Source: CAYSCS01 sp964429695
GTDB lineage: Bacteria; Acidobacteriota; Aminicenantia; Aminicenantales; Aminicenantaceae
DNA length: 62,502 bases
Assembly: GCA_964429695.1 (NCBI GenBank)
Contig: CAYSCS010000001.1
Coordinates: forward strand, 1-62,502
Reading direction: 5' to 3'
Below the pieces are notes generated by a model. That model worked only from the letters and a program-made list of their open reading frames with translations, was not told where the DNA came from and searched no databases. Positions 9,426 to 24,400 of the stretch are shown here, piece after piece. Position 1 is the stretch's first letter; every line of letters begins with the position of its first letter. A program made the position numbers and the translations under genes.

Positions 9426-12400
9426 GAAGAATTCTGGATAGGAAGGAGGTTAAAATGAATCTTAAGAGAATGTTCTTGAAAAGACCTTTAAAGGATATTC
9501 TTGCTGCAATCTTCATCTATAACTTCCCCCGTAAAATTCTTTTTAACATTTGGACGAAAAGGCTTTATCGAATGTATCGAGAAAGAGATAAGGAATATTT
9601 TCCCAGGAAGATGCAGGACGATAAGTTTTTCATGGCGCGAAACATGTTGCGTGCCGTGGATATGGGGGTAAAAACAGGGAGAATCTCGCGTAAAGTCTGG
9701 TCTCGTTTTGTTAAATCTTTCGCTGAGTTGCCTCTAAAAGAGACAAACAAGATCAAGGAATTTGAGGAAAAGTATGGAATGAAGCCACCCGGATTCATTA
9801 CCTTGAGTCCTATCAAACTTTGTAATCTTTATTGCCAGGGCTGTTATGCTGATAGTTATAAAGGGACGAGAGCCAAGCTTGAATATCCAGTTGTGGAGAG
9901 AATAATAAGAGAGCAGAAGGAGCTCTGGGGCTCTCATTTCACGGTCATTTCAGGAGGAGAACCGTTGCTTTACCGCGATGGAGGAAAAGATCTTTTTGAT
10001 TTGGCTAAAGAACATCAAGATACTTTCTTCCTGATGTATACCAATGGCACTCTGATTGATGAGAGGGTTGCCAAAAAATTTGCGGAGGTGGGTAACATAA
10101 CTCCAGCCATTTCAGTGGAAGGTTTCGAAAAGGAGACTGACGAAAGAAGAGGAAAGGGAGTCTTTCAGAAAATCTTACGTGCTTTCGAAAACCTTCATGG
10201 GGTGGGCGTTCCTTTTGGTATCTCCCTCACCGCTACAAGAGAAAATGCAGACTTAATCCTCAAAGATGAGCTCATCGAGTTTTATTTCGAAGAGCAGGGG
10301 GCTCTCTACGCCTGGATTTTTCAGTACATGCCCATCGGAAGACATATAACTCTCAAGATGATGGTCACCCCTGAACAGAGGATTGAGATGTATAAGAGAA
10401 CTTGGGAGTTAATTCGAGAAAGAGGGCTTTTCATTGCAGATTTCTGGAACTGTGGAGCAATCACCAGCGGCTGTATTTCAGCTGGAAAGCCAGGAGGATA
10501 CATCTACATTGACTGGAATGGAAATGTCATGCCCTGTGTTTTCAATCCTTATAAAATACACAACATTCTCCAAGTCTATGCCCAGGGTGAAAATTTGAAC
10601 ACTGTCCTCTTTTCTCCTTTCATGGAAGGAATCAGGAAATGGCAGAGAGAGTATGCGCTCGAGGGGCCTTCGGATAAGATGGGAAATATAATTGTCCCCT
10701 GTGCAATTCGAGACCATTATTCTATGATGTATGAGCTTATCAAGAAAACCGATGCCCAGCCAGCAGACGAAGCTGCAGAACAGGCTATAAAAGATGAGAA
10801 GTATTATGAGGGGCTAGTTCGCTATGGAAAGGAAGTCAAAGAACTGGCAGACGTGATATGGGAAAAGGAATACCTTGAACCCGAAAGAGAAATCCTGAGA
10901 ATGAGAGACACCAAAAAGTATGGAGAAGAAAAAAAGGGGATTAAGAAAGGTTTTAATTACCTAATAAAGAGCCTGGAAAATGCGATAAGTAAGGTTCTCT
11001 AAAAAAGACAGAGATGTTGCCCTTATATTGACAAAAGGTCTAGAGTATATGTAAATTATTCATCTCAGTCATCAAAAAAAAGAAGAAAAAGCGGACATAA
11101 CTCAGCGGTAGAGTACGAGCTTCCCAAGCTCGGAGTCGCGGGTTCGAATCCCGTTGTCCGCTCTTTTTTTTATTCCCTACAATTTAGTCCTGATCATTTC
11201 CATTTAGAGAATCTCCTTGCCTTCTTGCCTTCCAAGAAAGCAAGCAGAGGGTGAAAAATTAATTTTTAATTTGTAAAATAATGAATAATCCAAGGAAATT
11301 GAGGAAGGGAAACCAATTTTTCGAAAAAAAGAATTTGATTTATGATTCTTAAATAAAACTTAAATCAGAAAGGTGTGAGATTTTCCGAATGAATGACAAA
11401 TTTGTTCATAAAGAATGGCAACTTATAGTCGATGAAGAGCCCCTTGAGGGTGCCCTAAATATGGCAATCGATGAATGGATGTTCAGAAAATTAACAGATG
11501 CCCCCCAAACATGGCTCAGGTTCTATAGCTGGTTGAGGCCTACTGTTTCTATAGGATATTCACAAAATATCTTGAAGACTGTGGACATAAAATTCTGTGA
11601 GGAAAAGGGAATTGATGTAGTAAGAAGAATGACAGGCGGAAAGCTTGTGCTCCACCACCAGGAGGTGACTTATTCACTTTGTTCTTCTGATGTGGAGATA
11701 TTCAGCTCCTCCCTCCTCCGGTCGTATAGATTAATTGCCGAAGCTCTAATTTTAGGCTTGAAAAAGATGGGCTTAGAGCCCTATTTAGCTGCTTCTTCCC
11801 CAGATTTCTACAAGAAAAGCACCTTTCCCTGCTTTTTTTATCCCTCGCAGAATGAAATAGAAGTAAAGGGGAAAAAGCTCGTTGGAAGTGCCCAGAGGAG
11901 AGTAGGATTGAAGTTTATCCAGCATGGCTCGCTTCCCCTGGAAGAAGAGTCGTGTCTTTTGAAGTCTGTTTCTAACCTCGAGGGAGGGGAAATCAGAATG
12001 GCCTCATTGTCTTCTGCTCTGGGGAGGAAGGTGAGCTTTAGATGGGCGGTGAAAAATTTGATTGAAGGTTTTTCAGAATTCTTCGGGGTGAAGTTAAGAA
12101 GAAGAGAATTTAACGAGAAAGATAGATTAGAAATCTCTCGACTTAAGGAGCGTTATTTGAGCAGAGAATGGACTTTCAAGTCAAGACTTCCTTGGAAATG
12201 AAAGATATGTTCATTGATTTTTTTTTAGTTAAGTGATAGTATTTTTTTGCTTTTAAGGATTGTTTAAATGAACGAGATTGAGGAGCTTTCCAAACTCGAC
12301 GTGAGCAAATTGACTTCTCTGAGGACAATTCTTCTTGATGACCTGCACCAAAAAGTGCTAAAGAATCTCCATTTAGAATTAGGCCAGGGGATGGTGCTCT

Positions 12401-15400
12401 ATCTCATTTCTCCCTCATATTCAGTGATAAACGCAACTCCGAGCGAGACGATTCTTGATTTCCTTCAGAGAAGCGAAACCCTTCTCAATTACCTCAGGGA
12501 ATACATCATTCATAATCTCGTTTTCTACTCGGCTCTCCTTGAGGTGAACAGCTACTTCATTGAGCAGAACAATTATCTTGTGCTGGCGAGGTTGAGAGAA
12601 AGGGATTCAGCCGGGCGACGGTATGAAATAAAATTTTACACCCATTCTCCGCGAGAACTCTTAACAAACTATGAGGACAAGATATATATAGGCAGAGACT
12701 TCATCGACCTTTTCAATTTCAACCGTAAGTATTTTGGAGTCAAAGACATCCTCCTTTCCCTTAAAGACCAGTATGATACCCTTCTCGATAGGGCTGAGGA
12801 GAGGTTAAAAAATCCCCTCGAATATAAGTCATATTTTCAGGAAATAAAAGAATCTGTGAATGAAATGCGAGGCGAAAGCCTGCTGATCCTTCAGTCTCTT
12901 CCTCCTTACCTCGACTTGAAGAAGGTAAGCGGGGAAGACCTGATTGAGATTAATGCTCAGTACAGAACCATAAATCATTATCTCATAGAGCTTCGCGATG
13001 AGGTGACTGAATTCGAAAACCTCTTGCGTTTCAAAAAGGAAATGAGCTTTGTTCGCTACGTGACTAAATATAAAAAAGACCTGACAAATGCGATTTCTTA
13101 TTTCAATATCAAGATAAATGGCTACTTATCTGAAAGAATCTGTAATTTTAAGTCGAAGCGGTAAACCTGAAAAGAGGCAAAGAAGATTTTCCCTTAAGAT
13201 ATGAAATCCATCCTCCCCCTTCAAGAAGAATCAACTTTTCTATCCTTCAGAATAATTTTTCTATCTTAATGTTGATTCTTCAACGCTTATGATTCCGTAA
13301 GTGGTTGAAACTGAAATGGACGGTTTTTCTTTTTCCTCTGGGAAAGCTTTTATTATTAAGATTTGGTTTTCTTCGCGGAAGGCAATCGGTTGAGGGAGTT
13401 TCCATCTTATATCCCCGCCTTTTACCATGGCTTCGAAAGGATATTTATTGCCTCTTGGCCAGATAAGATTGATGTTAGAGTAGGTGCCTTTAACTTGTAA
13501 AGAATGAGTGAGAGCAAGGGGCTCAAGAGTTAAATCTCCATGGGTAAGGGAGATGCTTACTTCTCCTTCATATTCCATTAGTTCAATGTTTTCGTAGGAG
13601 GAGGAAATAAGGATCTTCCCACTGAGGATTCTCCTCCCTTCAAGGGCCGAGCTTTTCCCCTCAACATGGAGGTCGCCCTGGATATCTTCCAATTTAATCT
13701 TTCCGTAGCTGTGTTTTATTTCAACCCTTCCTTTTGCCTTTTCTATTTCTATATCGCCATGTCTATTTAATATTTTTAAGGGACCCATATCGAGGAGTGA
13801 GACATTTTTATAAGAAGTTTCGACATCAGCTCCACCTTTTAAACCCTGGCCGAATATTTCAGAGTGGAAGCCCGAAATGTTTGAATCCTGGGAGATGTTC
13901 TCCATTTGAACCTTTCCGTAAGCATGTTTTACTTCTAGTCTTCCCAGAATGTTGTTGATAAAGAGATTGGAATGGCGGCTTTCGACCTTGCAATTAGATT
14001 GGACCCCATCAATCTTGAGATCTTCATAGCTGTTTTTAACGTACAGTTCCCCTCCAATCTCAGAAACAATCACCTCTCCATGGCGATTGGAGACATCTGT
14101 GTTTCTCACTTTCGAAACTTTGACTAGGCCATATGCATTCCTGATCTCTACACCCAGACTGCTGGGAACTGATATCCTGAAATGGGTCTCAAAGTTTGTT
14201 CTTCTGAGCTCGGCGCGGTTAGTGGAAATGGTCAGCTTATTTTCATCTTTTCCGATTAACATCTCGATCTTTTCTGCTACCGTTCTTGCCTTTTCTTCTG
14301 TTTTTCGCCTCACAATTTTCTCAAAAGAGATGATTATTTTTTCTTCCTCCGTTCCCTTGATTTCAACATTCCCGTGGGAATTATCTATCCTTAAGAGAGA
14401 GGGGAAGGGAGGCTCAATTGTTCTTGTTTCTGCAGAGGAAAATTCTTTTCCTCCCTGGAAAATTATATCTTCAATTATATCTTCAACCTCCAAGCACCAG
14501 TCGAGGTTAAGTTTTCCAGTGTGAAGATGATAGAAGAGCGTGCCTCCAGCGATGATGAGCAAGAGGAGAATGATTTCCTTTGCTTTCATTTTTAATCCTT
14601 CTTGGGCTCAGCCTGTTTCTTTTTTTCCATTATTCCGAAGTAAACCTTCCACACTCCCCACGCCACAAGCACCAGGGGCCAGAGCCTGGCAAAGATATCC
14701 CAGACATCTATGTCAATGTTGTGGAGGAAGAAAAGTGCGCCTATAATAATCAGGATTAGTCCCCAGGCTAGGGGGTCTTTCCTTTTTTGTCTTGATTCTG
14801 TCATCTTCTTCTCCTCTTGATTTAATATTTTTCTCTAGAGAAATAATCGACAATTAGCTTAATTCCGATGAGGATAATTATTAAAGGCCAAAAATCGAAG
14901 ATTGCATCATAGCTTATAACCTCGAAATTAGCCAAAGTCAGTATTCCACCTAGGGCGATGAGAATCAATCCCCAGAAGATTGACCCGCTTTTCATGGCTT
15001 GAGGAATCTCTTCTATTTTCTCCGCTTCTTCCTCCCCTAAGAGAAATCTGCGGTTGATAGCCTTGGCTGTTTGGATGGAGTCTATGATTTGGTAAAAGTA
15101 GAAGCCACCCAAGAGAATCCCTAGGAAAGGTTGTCCTTTGCCTGTAGTCTGCATCGTCACCAAGCCAGCAAAAATGATGATAAACATGAATCCCTTGAGC
15201 ATCTCGCGGTTATAAAAGGCACCTGTTCCAGGAATAAAAAAAGACAGGATTCCAGCCAGAGCCGGAGATTTCGGTGGTTTTTTAACGACTATTCTTTCTT
15301 CCATCTTAATCCTCCATTTTTATCTTATTTTCTTGCTCCTTTTCTGCAAAAGGTGCAATATTTTTTAAAGAAGCAAATAAATAATCTTTATATCCACTCA

Positions 15401-18400
15401 CATATCCAGTAAGAGAAGCTGCTCTCACGCAAAGCCTTTCGACTTTGCTGTAACCGAGATGAAAGTTTCGGCTTAATGATTTGCTAATTAGTGCTCTTTC
15501 AGGATTAAAAAAGTAAAAAGAGACCAAAGTAAGAAGAATTACTGCACTGGCGAGAATGGGTTGAAGGGAAGAATGGAGAAAAAAATCTCCAAGGTGGCTC
15601 AATTTCTTCTTTCGCTCGGGGAGGGAATAAAGGCTCGAGAGGAGCTCTTCACTCACCTCAAACTCTGGGAAATCAGCCAGACTCTCTTTTATCTCTCTCC
15701 AAGAGAAGAGGAGCGATTTACAATCTTTGCAAGATTCAAGATGTGATTCAAACCGAAGCTTTTCTTCTTCCCCGAGCTCTTCTTCTACATAGGAAGATAA
15801 AAGTTCTTTAATTTTTTCACAGTCCATCCTTATTTTCCCTTTTTTGTTTAAGGATTTCAGCCAGCCTTAACCTTCCTCTGTTTATACGAGATTTGATCGT
15901 GCCCAGGGGGAGGTTCATGATTTCTGCGATTTCTTCGTACTCTTTGCCTTGAATTTCCCTGAGAATAAGACACATCCTTATTTCAGGAGAAAGCTCATTC
16001 AGACTTTCCCAGATGACTCTCTTGGATTCTTCTCTTATCGTCTGGTTTTCAGGTCCTTGGGATGCATCTAAAAGGAGGAGGTGATGACCAAATTCTTCTC
16101 TGCCTTTTTTCTCCCATTTCGTCCTCCGGTAGCTATCTATGAGGTGATTCTTGGCCAGAGTCAGAAGCCAGGCACTGAAATTTTTCTCGAAATCATATTT
16201 CTTTAAAGAGCCATAAAGCTTGAGAAAGATCTCTTGAGTCATGTCTTCAGCATCTTCGTAAGTTCCTGTGAATTGATAAGCAAGGTTAAATATTTTTTTA
16301 GCATAGGCATTGACCAACATTTCCCAAGCTCCTTGTTTGCCTCTCAAGCAATCTTCGATGACCCTCTTGATTTCCAATCACTCCACCAAAGTAGACGATT
16401 ATTAGCAGAAAAAAGTTCCGTTCTCCAAATTCTAATTTGGGAGGGGAGATGTGTCAATTCATGAATATTGGCGATTAAAAAAGTCTAAAAGTGGACCCAG
16501 GGAAAGTGTTAAAGGTAAGTCTCTCTCTGGGCACTCTGATACTCCCCTCGAATGCCTCCTCAACAGCTTCCTTAGATAAGTTGGGGATAAAATAGAGGCA
16601 AATGAACTCGTGATGATGGAGCGATGTTCTTCCCTAGTTATTCATAGTTCTTGTTTCCCTGCGGAGAGGACTCTGATCTTACTTTTGAGCTTTTTTAAAT
16701 CGCAGATGGGGGATTTCGCTGCTAAGAGCATGAAGCTATTTAAGAGGATTGTGATAGATTCCTTCCTGAAGTACCGGCCGGCCTCCTCAATCTTCGAAAG
16801 TTTCTGAATGGCCACACTCCCTTTTATCTTATCCTCTAACTCCCCTGAGCATCGGTAGATTTTGCCTTTGGCTAAGGACAAGAGAACAGGGCTGATTCAA
16901 ATTTGCATAATCTTCCTGACCTCTTTCCCTTGGAAATTAGCGGAGAGTCAGGCCATAGAGGTAGAATAGGGCTTCTGGAGCCTGGATATGAGTCCAGCTC
17001 TCACTTACTCAAAAAAAACATCAATGAACAGTTTCCAGCCAAAATCCTCCCTTGAACTGATCGAGACCATTTTTTCCTGAGCTCAAGGAGGCTAGGGAGG
17101 AGGGGAGGCATCGTGTGGGATAAGAGAGCCAATTGAAGTGGCCACAACTTCCTATTTTTGAGCCTTTTTCTTTAACTTCGCGTGGCTAAAACCCAAATCT
17201 TTAGTGCTGTGGATAATCTTTTTGAGTGAGATTAGCATCTCATTCTTGAGGAGTCAGCCCTAGGGGCTGGATAATTGGGAGAAGAAAGAGGCAGGTCAGA
17301 GTCCTCTATCAAATATTTCTCAAGACAAAGCTCCTTGGCTATTTCCTTTTCCACCGACTGACTTAAGCGCAGAGGGCTTGTCCTTTAGGAGGCGGGGGGA
17401 AAACCTTCGGGATCATGACGATATTTCTTGAGAAGCGCAAAGAATCGAGCTTTCCTGAGGCAAAGAATGTTCTCGATTTCAGCACGACCTAAAAGCCTCT
17501 CGTAGTTGCTTCGAAAAAGGTTCTTACCTCAATGGCTGGTGAAGCGCATTTAAAAATGGTCCATACATTCATCCTGGCTGAGGGATTTATCCGAAAACAT
17601 CACCTTACCAAGCCTAAATCGTCTACCTTTCAACTCTTGCTAACAAAGGCAATTCGAAGAGTTGACAATCCATCATAAATTTTTTAAAATTTTAAAAGTT
17701 GACAAATTATATAGACTTTTAAGATTGGACTAAAAAAGTGAAGCTAACGAGAAAAGGTGAATATGCCTTAAGAGCTGTTCTTGTTCTTTCCGATAACTTC
17801 GGCAAAGGACCACTAAAAATAAGAGAAATTGCCAGGGAGGAGAATATTCCCATTAAATTCTTAGAACAAATTCTGCTTGAACTGAAAAAAACAGGTGTAC
17901 TTCAAAGCAAGCCTGGAATTGGTGGCGGATACAGTTTAGTAAGGCCACCTGGTGAAATATCCTTGGCTGAAATAATAAGAATAATAGATGGACCATTGGC
18001 ACCCTTAAGATGTGTGAGTCAATACGCTCCGATAAAGTGTCCTGATGAAAAAAATTGCGGACTGTATGAAGTTATGAAAAGAGTTAGAGATTGTACAGCA
18101 AATATTTTAGAAAACACAACATTTGCCGATATTAATAAAAGAAATTTGAAATAGGTGAACAAAAAGGAGAAGAAAATTTTTTAAAATAAATGTCGACAAA
18201 AACGGTATACTTTGTAGATAATTAAACAATCAAAATTTAAAAAATAAAAACAGGAGGATATGAATGTCAAAAAGAATCTTGATCATAATATCGATAATTA
18301 GTTTACTTACTAATTCTTGCCAGAGAAAAGAAAGAGATGCAAAGGACATTGATAAAATCTCTGGGACCATAACTATATCTGGAGCCTGGGCTTTATATCC

Positions 18401-21400
18401 CATGGCAATTAAATGGGCTGAAGAATATAGGAAAATCTGTCCCGCTGTAAAAATTGACATTTCTGCAGGAGGAGCTGGAAAAGGTATGGCAGATGCACTC
18501 GCAGGAGTCGTTGATCTCGGCATGGTATCAAGAGATATTTATCCCGATGAAATCAAAAAGAGAGCGTGGTGGGTATCGGTAACCAAAGATGCTGTTGTAC
18601 CAACAATAAACGAAAATAATCCCTTCCTTGATGTTCTTCTTAGAAAAGGTGTTCCAAGAGAAATTTTAATTGATATATGGATAACTGGGAAAATCACTAA
18701 TTGGGAAGAGGTGGTAAATCAAAAAGGAGAGTTGAAGACCGACACAAAAATAAATGTTTATACTCGTTCTGACGCCTGTGGCGCCGCTGAGACCTGGGCT
18801 AAGTTTCTCGGAAAAAATCAAGAAGATTTGCTGGGGATCGGAGTATTTGGAGACCCCGGGCTAGCCGAGGCGGTAAGAAAGGATGTGCTGGGTATTGGCT
18901 ATAACAATATTAATTATGCTTATGATACCAGTGCAAAATCCCAAATTAAGGGTTTGAGGGTTCTACCCATAGATCTCAATGGTAACGGAGAAATTGACGA
19001 AGAGGAAAATTTTTACACTACAAGAGATGATATTACTAAAGCAATTGAAGAAGGCAAGTACCCGAGTCCTCCTGCAAGAGATCTTCATTTTGTGTGTAAA
19101 GGAAAACCAAGAAAGAAAATAGTAATTAATTTCATTAAATGGGTTCTTACCGATGGGCAACTGTATGTTTCTGAATCGGGCTACATAAACCTACGCAAAG
19201 CTAAATTAAAAGAAGAATTATCTAAAATCGATTAGATTCAGATAGAGAGCAAATAGTCGGGAGATGATTAAAATAAACAGAAGAACATTTTTGGATAAGG
19301 CAGTTTATAAATTTATGTTAACCTTTATCCTCTTTATCTTAATCCTGACATTTTTAATCATAATCGGATTATATATAAGGTCTAGACCTATATTAAAATC
19401 TAAATCTATCTTTGAATTATTATTTTCCAGTTCCTGGCATCCTTTAAAAGGTGAATTTGGGTTTAAAATTTTTATAGTAAGCACAATTTGTGTTACGGCT
19501 TTATCACTAATAATCGCAGTTCCTTTTTCTTTACTTACAGCACTATATTTATCTGAATATGCTAATAAAAAAATCAGAAATTGGATTAAACCTTTCATAG
19601 ATTTACTTTCAGGGATACCATCTGTCATTTATGGTATCTGGGGTGTCCTCTTAATTATCCCCTTGATAAAAAAATATGTAGCACCGATCTTCGGTGTTTA
19701 TACAAGTGGCTATAGCCTGCTCGCGGGTGGGATTGTTCTTGCAATAATGATATCACCCTTTATAGTACATATTTCTCTTGAAGTGTTAAGTAGCGTTCCA
19801 TATGAATTAAGAGAATCATCCTTGTCATTAGGGGCAACAAAATGGCAGACAACTAAATATGTTGTAATGAGAAAAGCATTCCCTGGAATTATGGCAAGTG
19901 TTGTTCTGGCTTTATCAAGGGCATTTGGTGAAACAATGGCGGTTTTAATGGTTGCGGGAAATGTTGTTAAAATACCTAAATCAGTATTTGATCCCGCATA
20001 TCCTTTGCCAGCATTAATCGCCAACAATTATGGGGAAATGCTTTCTATCCCGTTGTACGACTCAGCATTATTATTAGCCTCTCTGATCCTTTTGGTAGTT
20101 GTTTTAGTTTTTAATATATTTTCAAGAATTATCCTTATAAAAATCGAAAAAAGGGCTAGATAGCATGAATGGGAAGTATATTGAAGAAAATATTTTTAAA
20201 ATTTTTATGATCGTTTCAACAGTAATAATTCTCTCCACACTTTTTTTAATCCTCTTGACCGTTGTAGTAAAGGGTCTTCCTGCAATGAATATTTCAATGA
20301 TACTTAAAACACCAAAAGGAGGTTATTATTTAGGAAAAGAAGGAGGAGTTCTTAATGCAATTATAGGCTCTCTTTTACTTGCTAGTGGCTCTACAATTGT
20401 TGCATTTATAATAAGTTTACCTGTAAGTATTTTTATAAACGTTTATACCAAAAAATCATCGCGACTTGCCGATGTTATCAGGCTTTTTTTAGACATCTTG
20501 TGGGGAATCCCCTCGATTGTCTATGGAGCATTTGGATTTACACTTATGATCTTTTTTAGATTAAAAGGTTCTTTACTGGCTGGTATTATTACAGTCTCCT
20601 TGCTAATTATTCCCATAATGACTAGGGCAATGGATGAAGTCATTAGAATGGTACCTGACAGTATTATCGAGGCATCCTATTCTCTTGGTGCAAACAGATT
20701 TGAAACCGCATTCAAAATTGTCACAAAACAAACACTCCCTGGTTTATTGACAGCAGTTTTAATCGCATTTGGAAGAGCTATTGGAGACGCTGCTTCTGTT
20801 ATGTTTACCGCTGGATTTAGCGATTTTATCCCCTATTCTTTGTTTAAGCCAGCAGCTACTCTTCCCCTCGCAATCTTCTTTCAACTTGGTTCACCATTTC
20901 CAGAGGTCCAAAGAAGAGCTTATGCCTCAGCATTTATTCTTACCATCATAGTATTAATAATAAGCATTATATCCAGAAATTTAGCCAATAAATACAACAA
21001 ACATATCATCAAATAGCAAGAGGAAGATAAGGATGAACTTTGAAACTCAAATAAGTGTTAAAAATTTGAACGTCTATTATGGCTCTGAACATGCTTTGAA
21101 AAATATAAATGTAGAGATTCCAAAAAATAAGATTACGGTTATAATTGGTCCCTCAGGTTGCGGTAAAACCACGCTTCTTAAATCTTTCAACAGACTCTTA
21201 GAAATTGTGGAAGGGGTAAATATACAGGGTGAAATTTTTGTTGATGGTGAAAATATCTTGGATGATAATATTGACGTCACTCTGCTGAGAAAAAAGATGG
21301 TCCTACTCTCTCAAAAGCCTGCCGTATTGCCAATGTCCATTTTTGATAATATTGCCTATGGCCCCAAAATCCATGGGATAAGGGAGAGAAAGAAGCTTAC

Positions 21401-24400
21401 TAAAATCGTGGAACACTTTTTGAAGGAAACTAGCTTATGGAATGAAGTGAAAGATAAATTGAATAAGCCTGCTTCACAACTCTCAATAGGACAACAACAG
21501 CGATTGTGCCTTGCAAGAGGATTGGCAGTAAATCCTGAGATAATTTTAGGTGATGAACCCACCTCAGCTCTTGATCCGATTTCCAGTCAAAAAATAGAAG
21601 GAAAATTCCTCGAGCTAAAAAATGATTACACTGTGGTGATTGTTACTCATATTCTTCGCCAGGCGAAAAGGCTGGCTGATTATATTATTTTTCTTTACTT
21701 AGGTGAAGTTATTGAGTATGGCCCAGCCGCAGAGATTTTTAAAAATCCAAAGGAAAAGCTTACCAGAGAATATTTAAAAGGAATCATAAGTTGAATTTCA
21801 ACAAATAGCTTTGTTTAAAAAAATATTTTAGGCTTATCACAATAATGAATACCTAATTTGACATAAAGAGGGTATCAGAATAAGTCCCTCCTGATTCCAA
21901 AAAATCAAGAAAGGCGACAAACTAAAGAGCCACCAAGCGTACTGTATCGTGCTGTTAGAATTAGAGGCTACCAACATCTTCAGACTCAACTCAAAGAAGG
22001 TCCCATCTATTTTCATCTGCTTCGCTCACCAAACCGTTGTTCTTTCATTCTTCCCAACTCATCCACAAGGGTTTTAGGGTGAGAACACTTCACACTCTCC
22101 CCATTGAAAGGAAAAGAGTGTCTATAGGGGTCAAATTGAGACGTTTCTCCTTTGAGGAAGGCCACAGGAGAGGGTTTGAGGATTTGCGAAAGGAGGAAGC
22201 ATTACCCGAGGCCTCTGTGCTTGATGATGAGTACTCGTGATGTTTCACACCACCCCGAGCTTCACTAGGCCACAGCCATTGATCGGCAGAGGATGAGGAA
22301 GAATCTACCCTCTGCTTCTCGTCTGAGGAGGGTGCTTTGGGACAAGATGAGCTCAGTTTGAAGGAAAGAAATCGATCTCTTACTCCAGGGGTTGAGCTGT
22401 GTAGGGGTAGTCTATGGGGGAGAAGGAGGAGAGAGAAGTCTTTCTCCTTTTTCCAAAAGACTTCTGAGATATAAAGTTTCCCTTAAAGCTTTAACTCTTG
22501 ATGTGTGGCGGTTCTCTCTGAGGGCGATAAGAGCGCGTTTTCCTCAAAGTGCGTTGCTCTTTGATGCATTCCATATTCTAGCCGATTACTCCAGGATGCT
22601 GGATGCGCTGCGTACTCAAGAATACAACAAACTCAAAGGGCCGAGGAGAAAGATTATTAAAGGGACTCGATTCTTGCTTCTTCAAGGTCAAGAGAAGCTA
22701 TCGATACCGGCTAAAGAGAAACTCCAAGCCCTTCTACGGATCAATCGCAATCTCTTCATAGCTTATGTGCTTAAAGAAGAACTCCGCAGACTCTGGGGAT
22801 TTGAATCTAGAGAAGATGCCGGGAGGTTTTTTGTTGCTTGGAGGAGAAAGGTGCTGAATCTGGGATAAGGAAGCTTATGAAGTTTGCCACTCTTTTTCAG
22901 AGACGTGCGGATGGCATCCTGAATTATTTTCCCTATCCCCTCTAATGGTCGAAGGGATTAATAACGAGATCAAAGTCATGAAGAGAAAGGCTTATGGTCA
23001 CAGAGAAGTGGAGTATTTTAAGCTCAAAATCTATAATCTCCACTTATCCAGGTACTCGTTATTGTGATGAACCAAATTTTAAATATTAGGCTCTTTCCCA
23101 AATGAGTTAGAGAAAATAGGCAAGGGAAAATGGAAAATAATTATATGAATAAATCGTATGAGCCAAAAATATGAAAATATATGTAACCTTATTTGAATTG
23201 AGTCCGAAGATGTCGATGTCCTCTAATTCCCAACCCATGAGAAAAAATCGGCAAGGTACCTTGAATTCCTCCTTTTTGGTTAAATACTTTCAAGAGGAAT
23301 TTATTCTGATGCCCTCTTTATCTCAATTCAGGTACTCTTTATAGCGATGGACATTTTTTATTAAGACAGGGAGGAAGAAAAGTGGTAAAATGAGCTGAAA
23401 CTTATTCTGGAGGAAGGATGATTAAGAAAAATTTAATCGGTCGCAGAAGATTCTTAAAGGCATCCTCGCTGGGCCTAATCGGCAGCGGCATGAGCTTAGG
23501 AAGCGCAAGCCCCCGCACTCTAATTAATCTTTCTCTTCTTGGTGAAAGCAAACCTTTCAGGATTAAAGAGTATCGGAACCTGGGTCGCACAGACTTCAGG
23601 GTCTCAGACCTAGCGAGTGGCTCAGTCTACGATGAGGGACTTCTTGGTGCAATGCTCGATGCTGGAGTAAACTACATAGACACTGCAGAAAGCTATCCAG
23701 GACATCACAAGATAGTAAGTCAAGCCATCAAAGGACGCGAAAGGAAATCAATTTTCATCACCTCCAAAATGGAAGTAAAAGATGATACCTCAAAGGAAGG
23801 CTTTCTCAAGCGCGCAAGGAAATGTCTGGATGAGCTAAAAACAGACTATATCGATTGCATGATGATGCATATGCCGGAAAAAAAAGAAATATTAAAAACA
23901 GAAGGATTCCATTCCGCCATGGCAGAGCTTAAGGCAGAAGGTCGAATTCGCTTCGTGGGTGTTTCCCATCACGGTTCTTTCTGGTTTAAGGACCCAGAAG
24001 AGAGCATGGAGAATGTGCTCCTGGCTGCTGCTGAGGATGGACGGTTTGATGTTTTCCTCCTCGCCTATAACTTCCTTCAGCTGGATATGGCAGAACGGGT
24101 ACTTGAGGTCTGCAGGGAGAAAAAAATCGGAACAGCCCTGATGAAGACTGCGCCCGTGGGGAAATATTATCTTCTCAAATCGCGCATAGAAGAGTTGGAT
24201 AAAGAAAGAAAAGATGTCCATCCCCTCTTTAGAGAAGGACTCGGGCGCTATCGAGAGAAGGCAGAAAAAGCAGAAAATTTCATAAGAAAATATGACCTCA
24301 AGAATGTCGATGAAATAAATGGAGCTTCAATAAAATTTGTCCTCAATAATCCTAATGTTAACACTGTTTGCTGTTCTCTCCAGAACTTCGAAGATCTGGA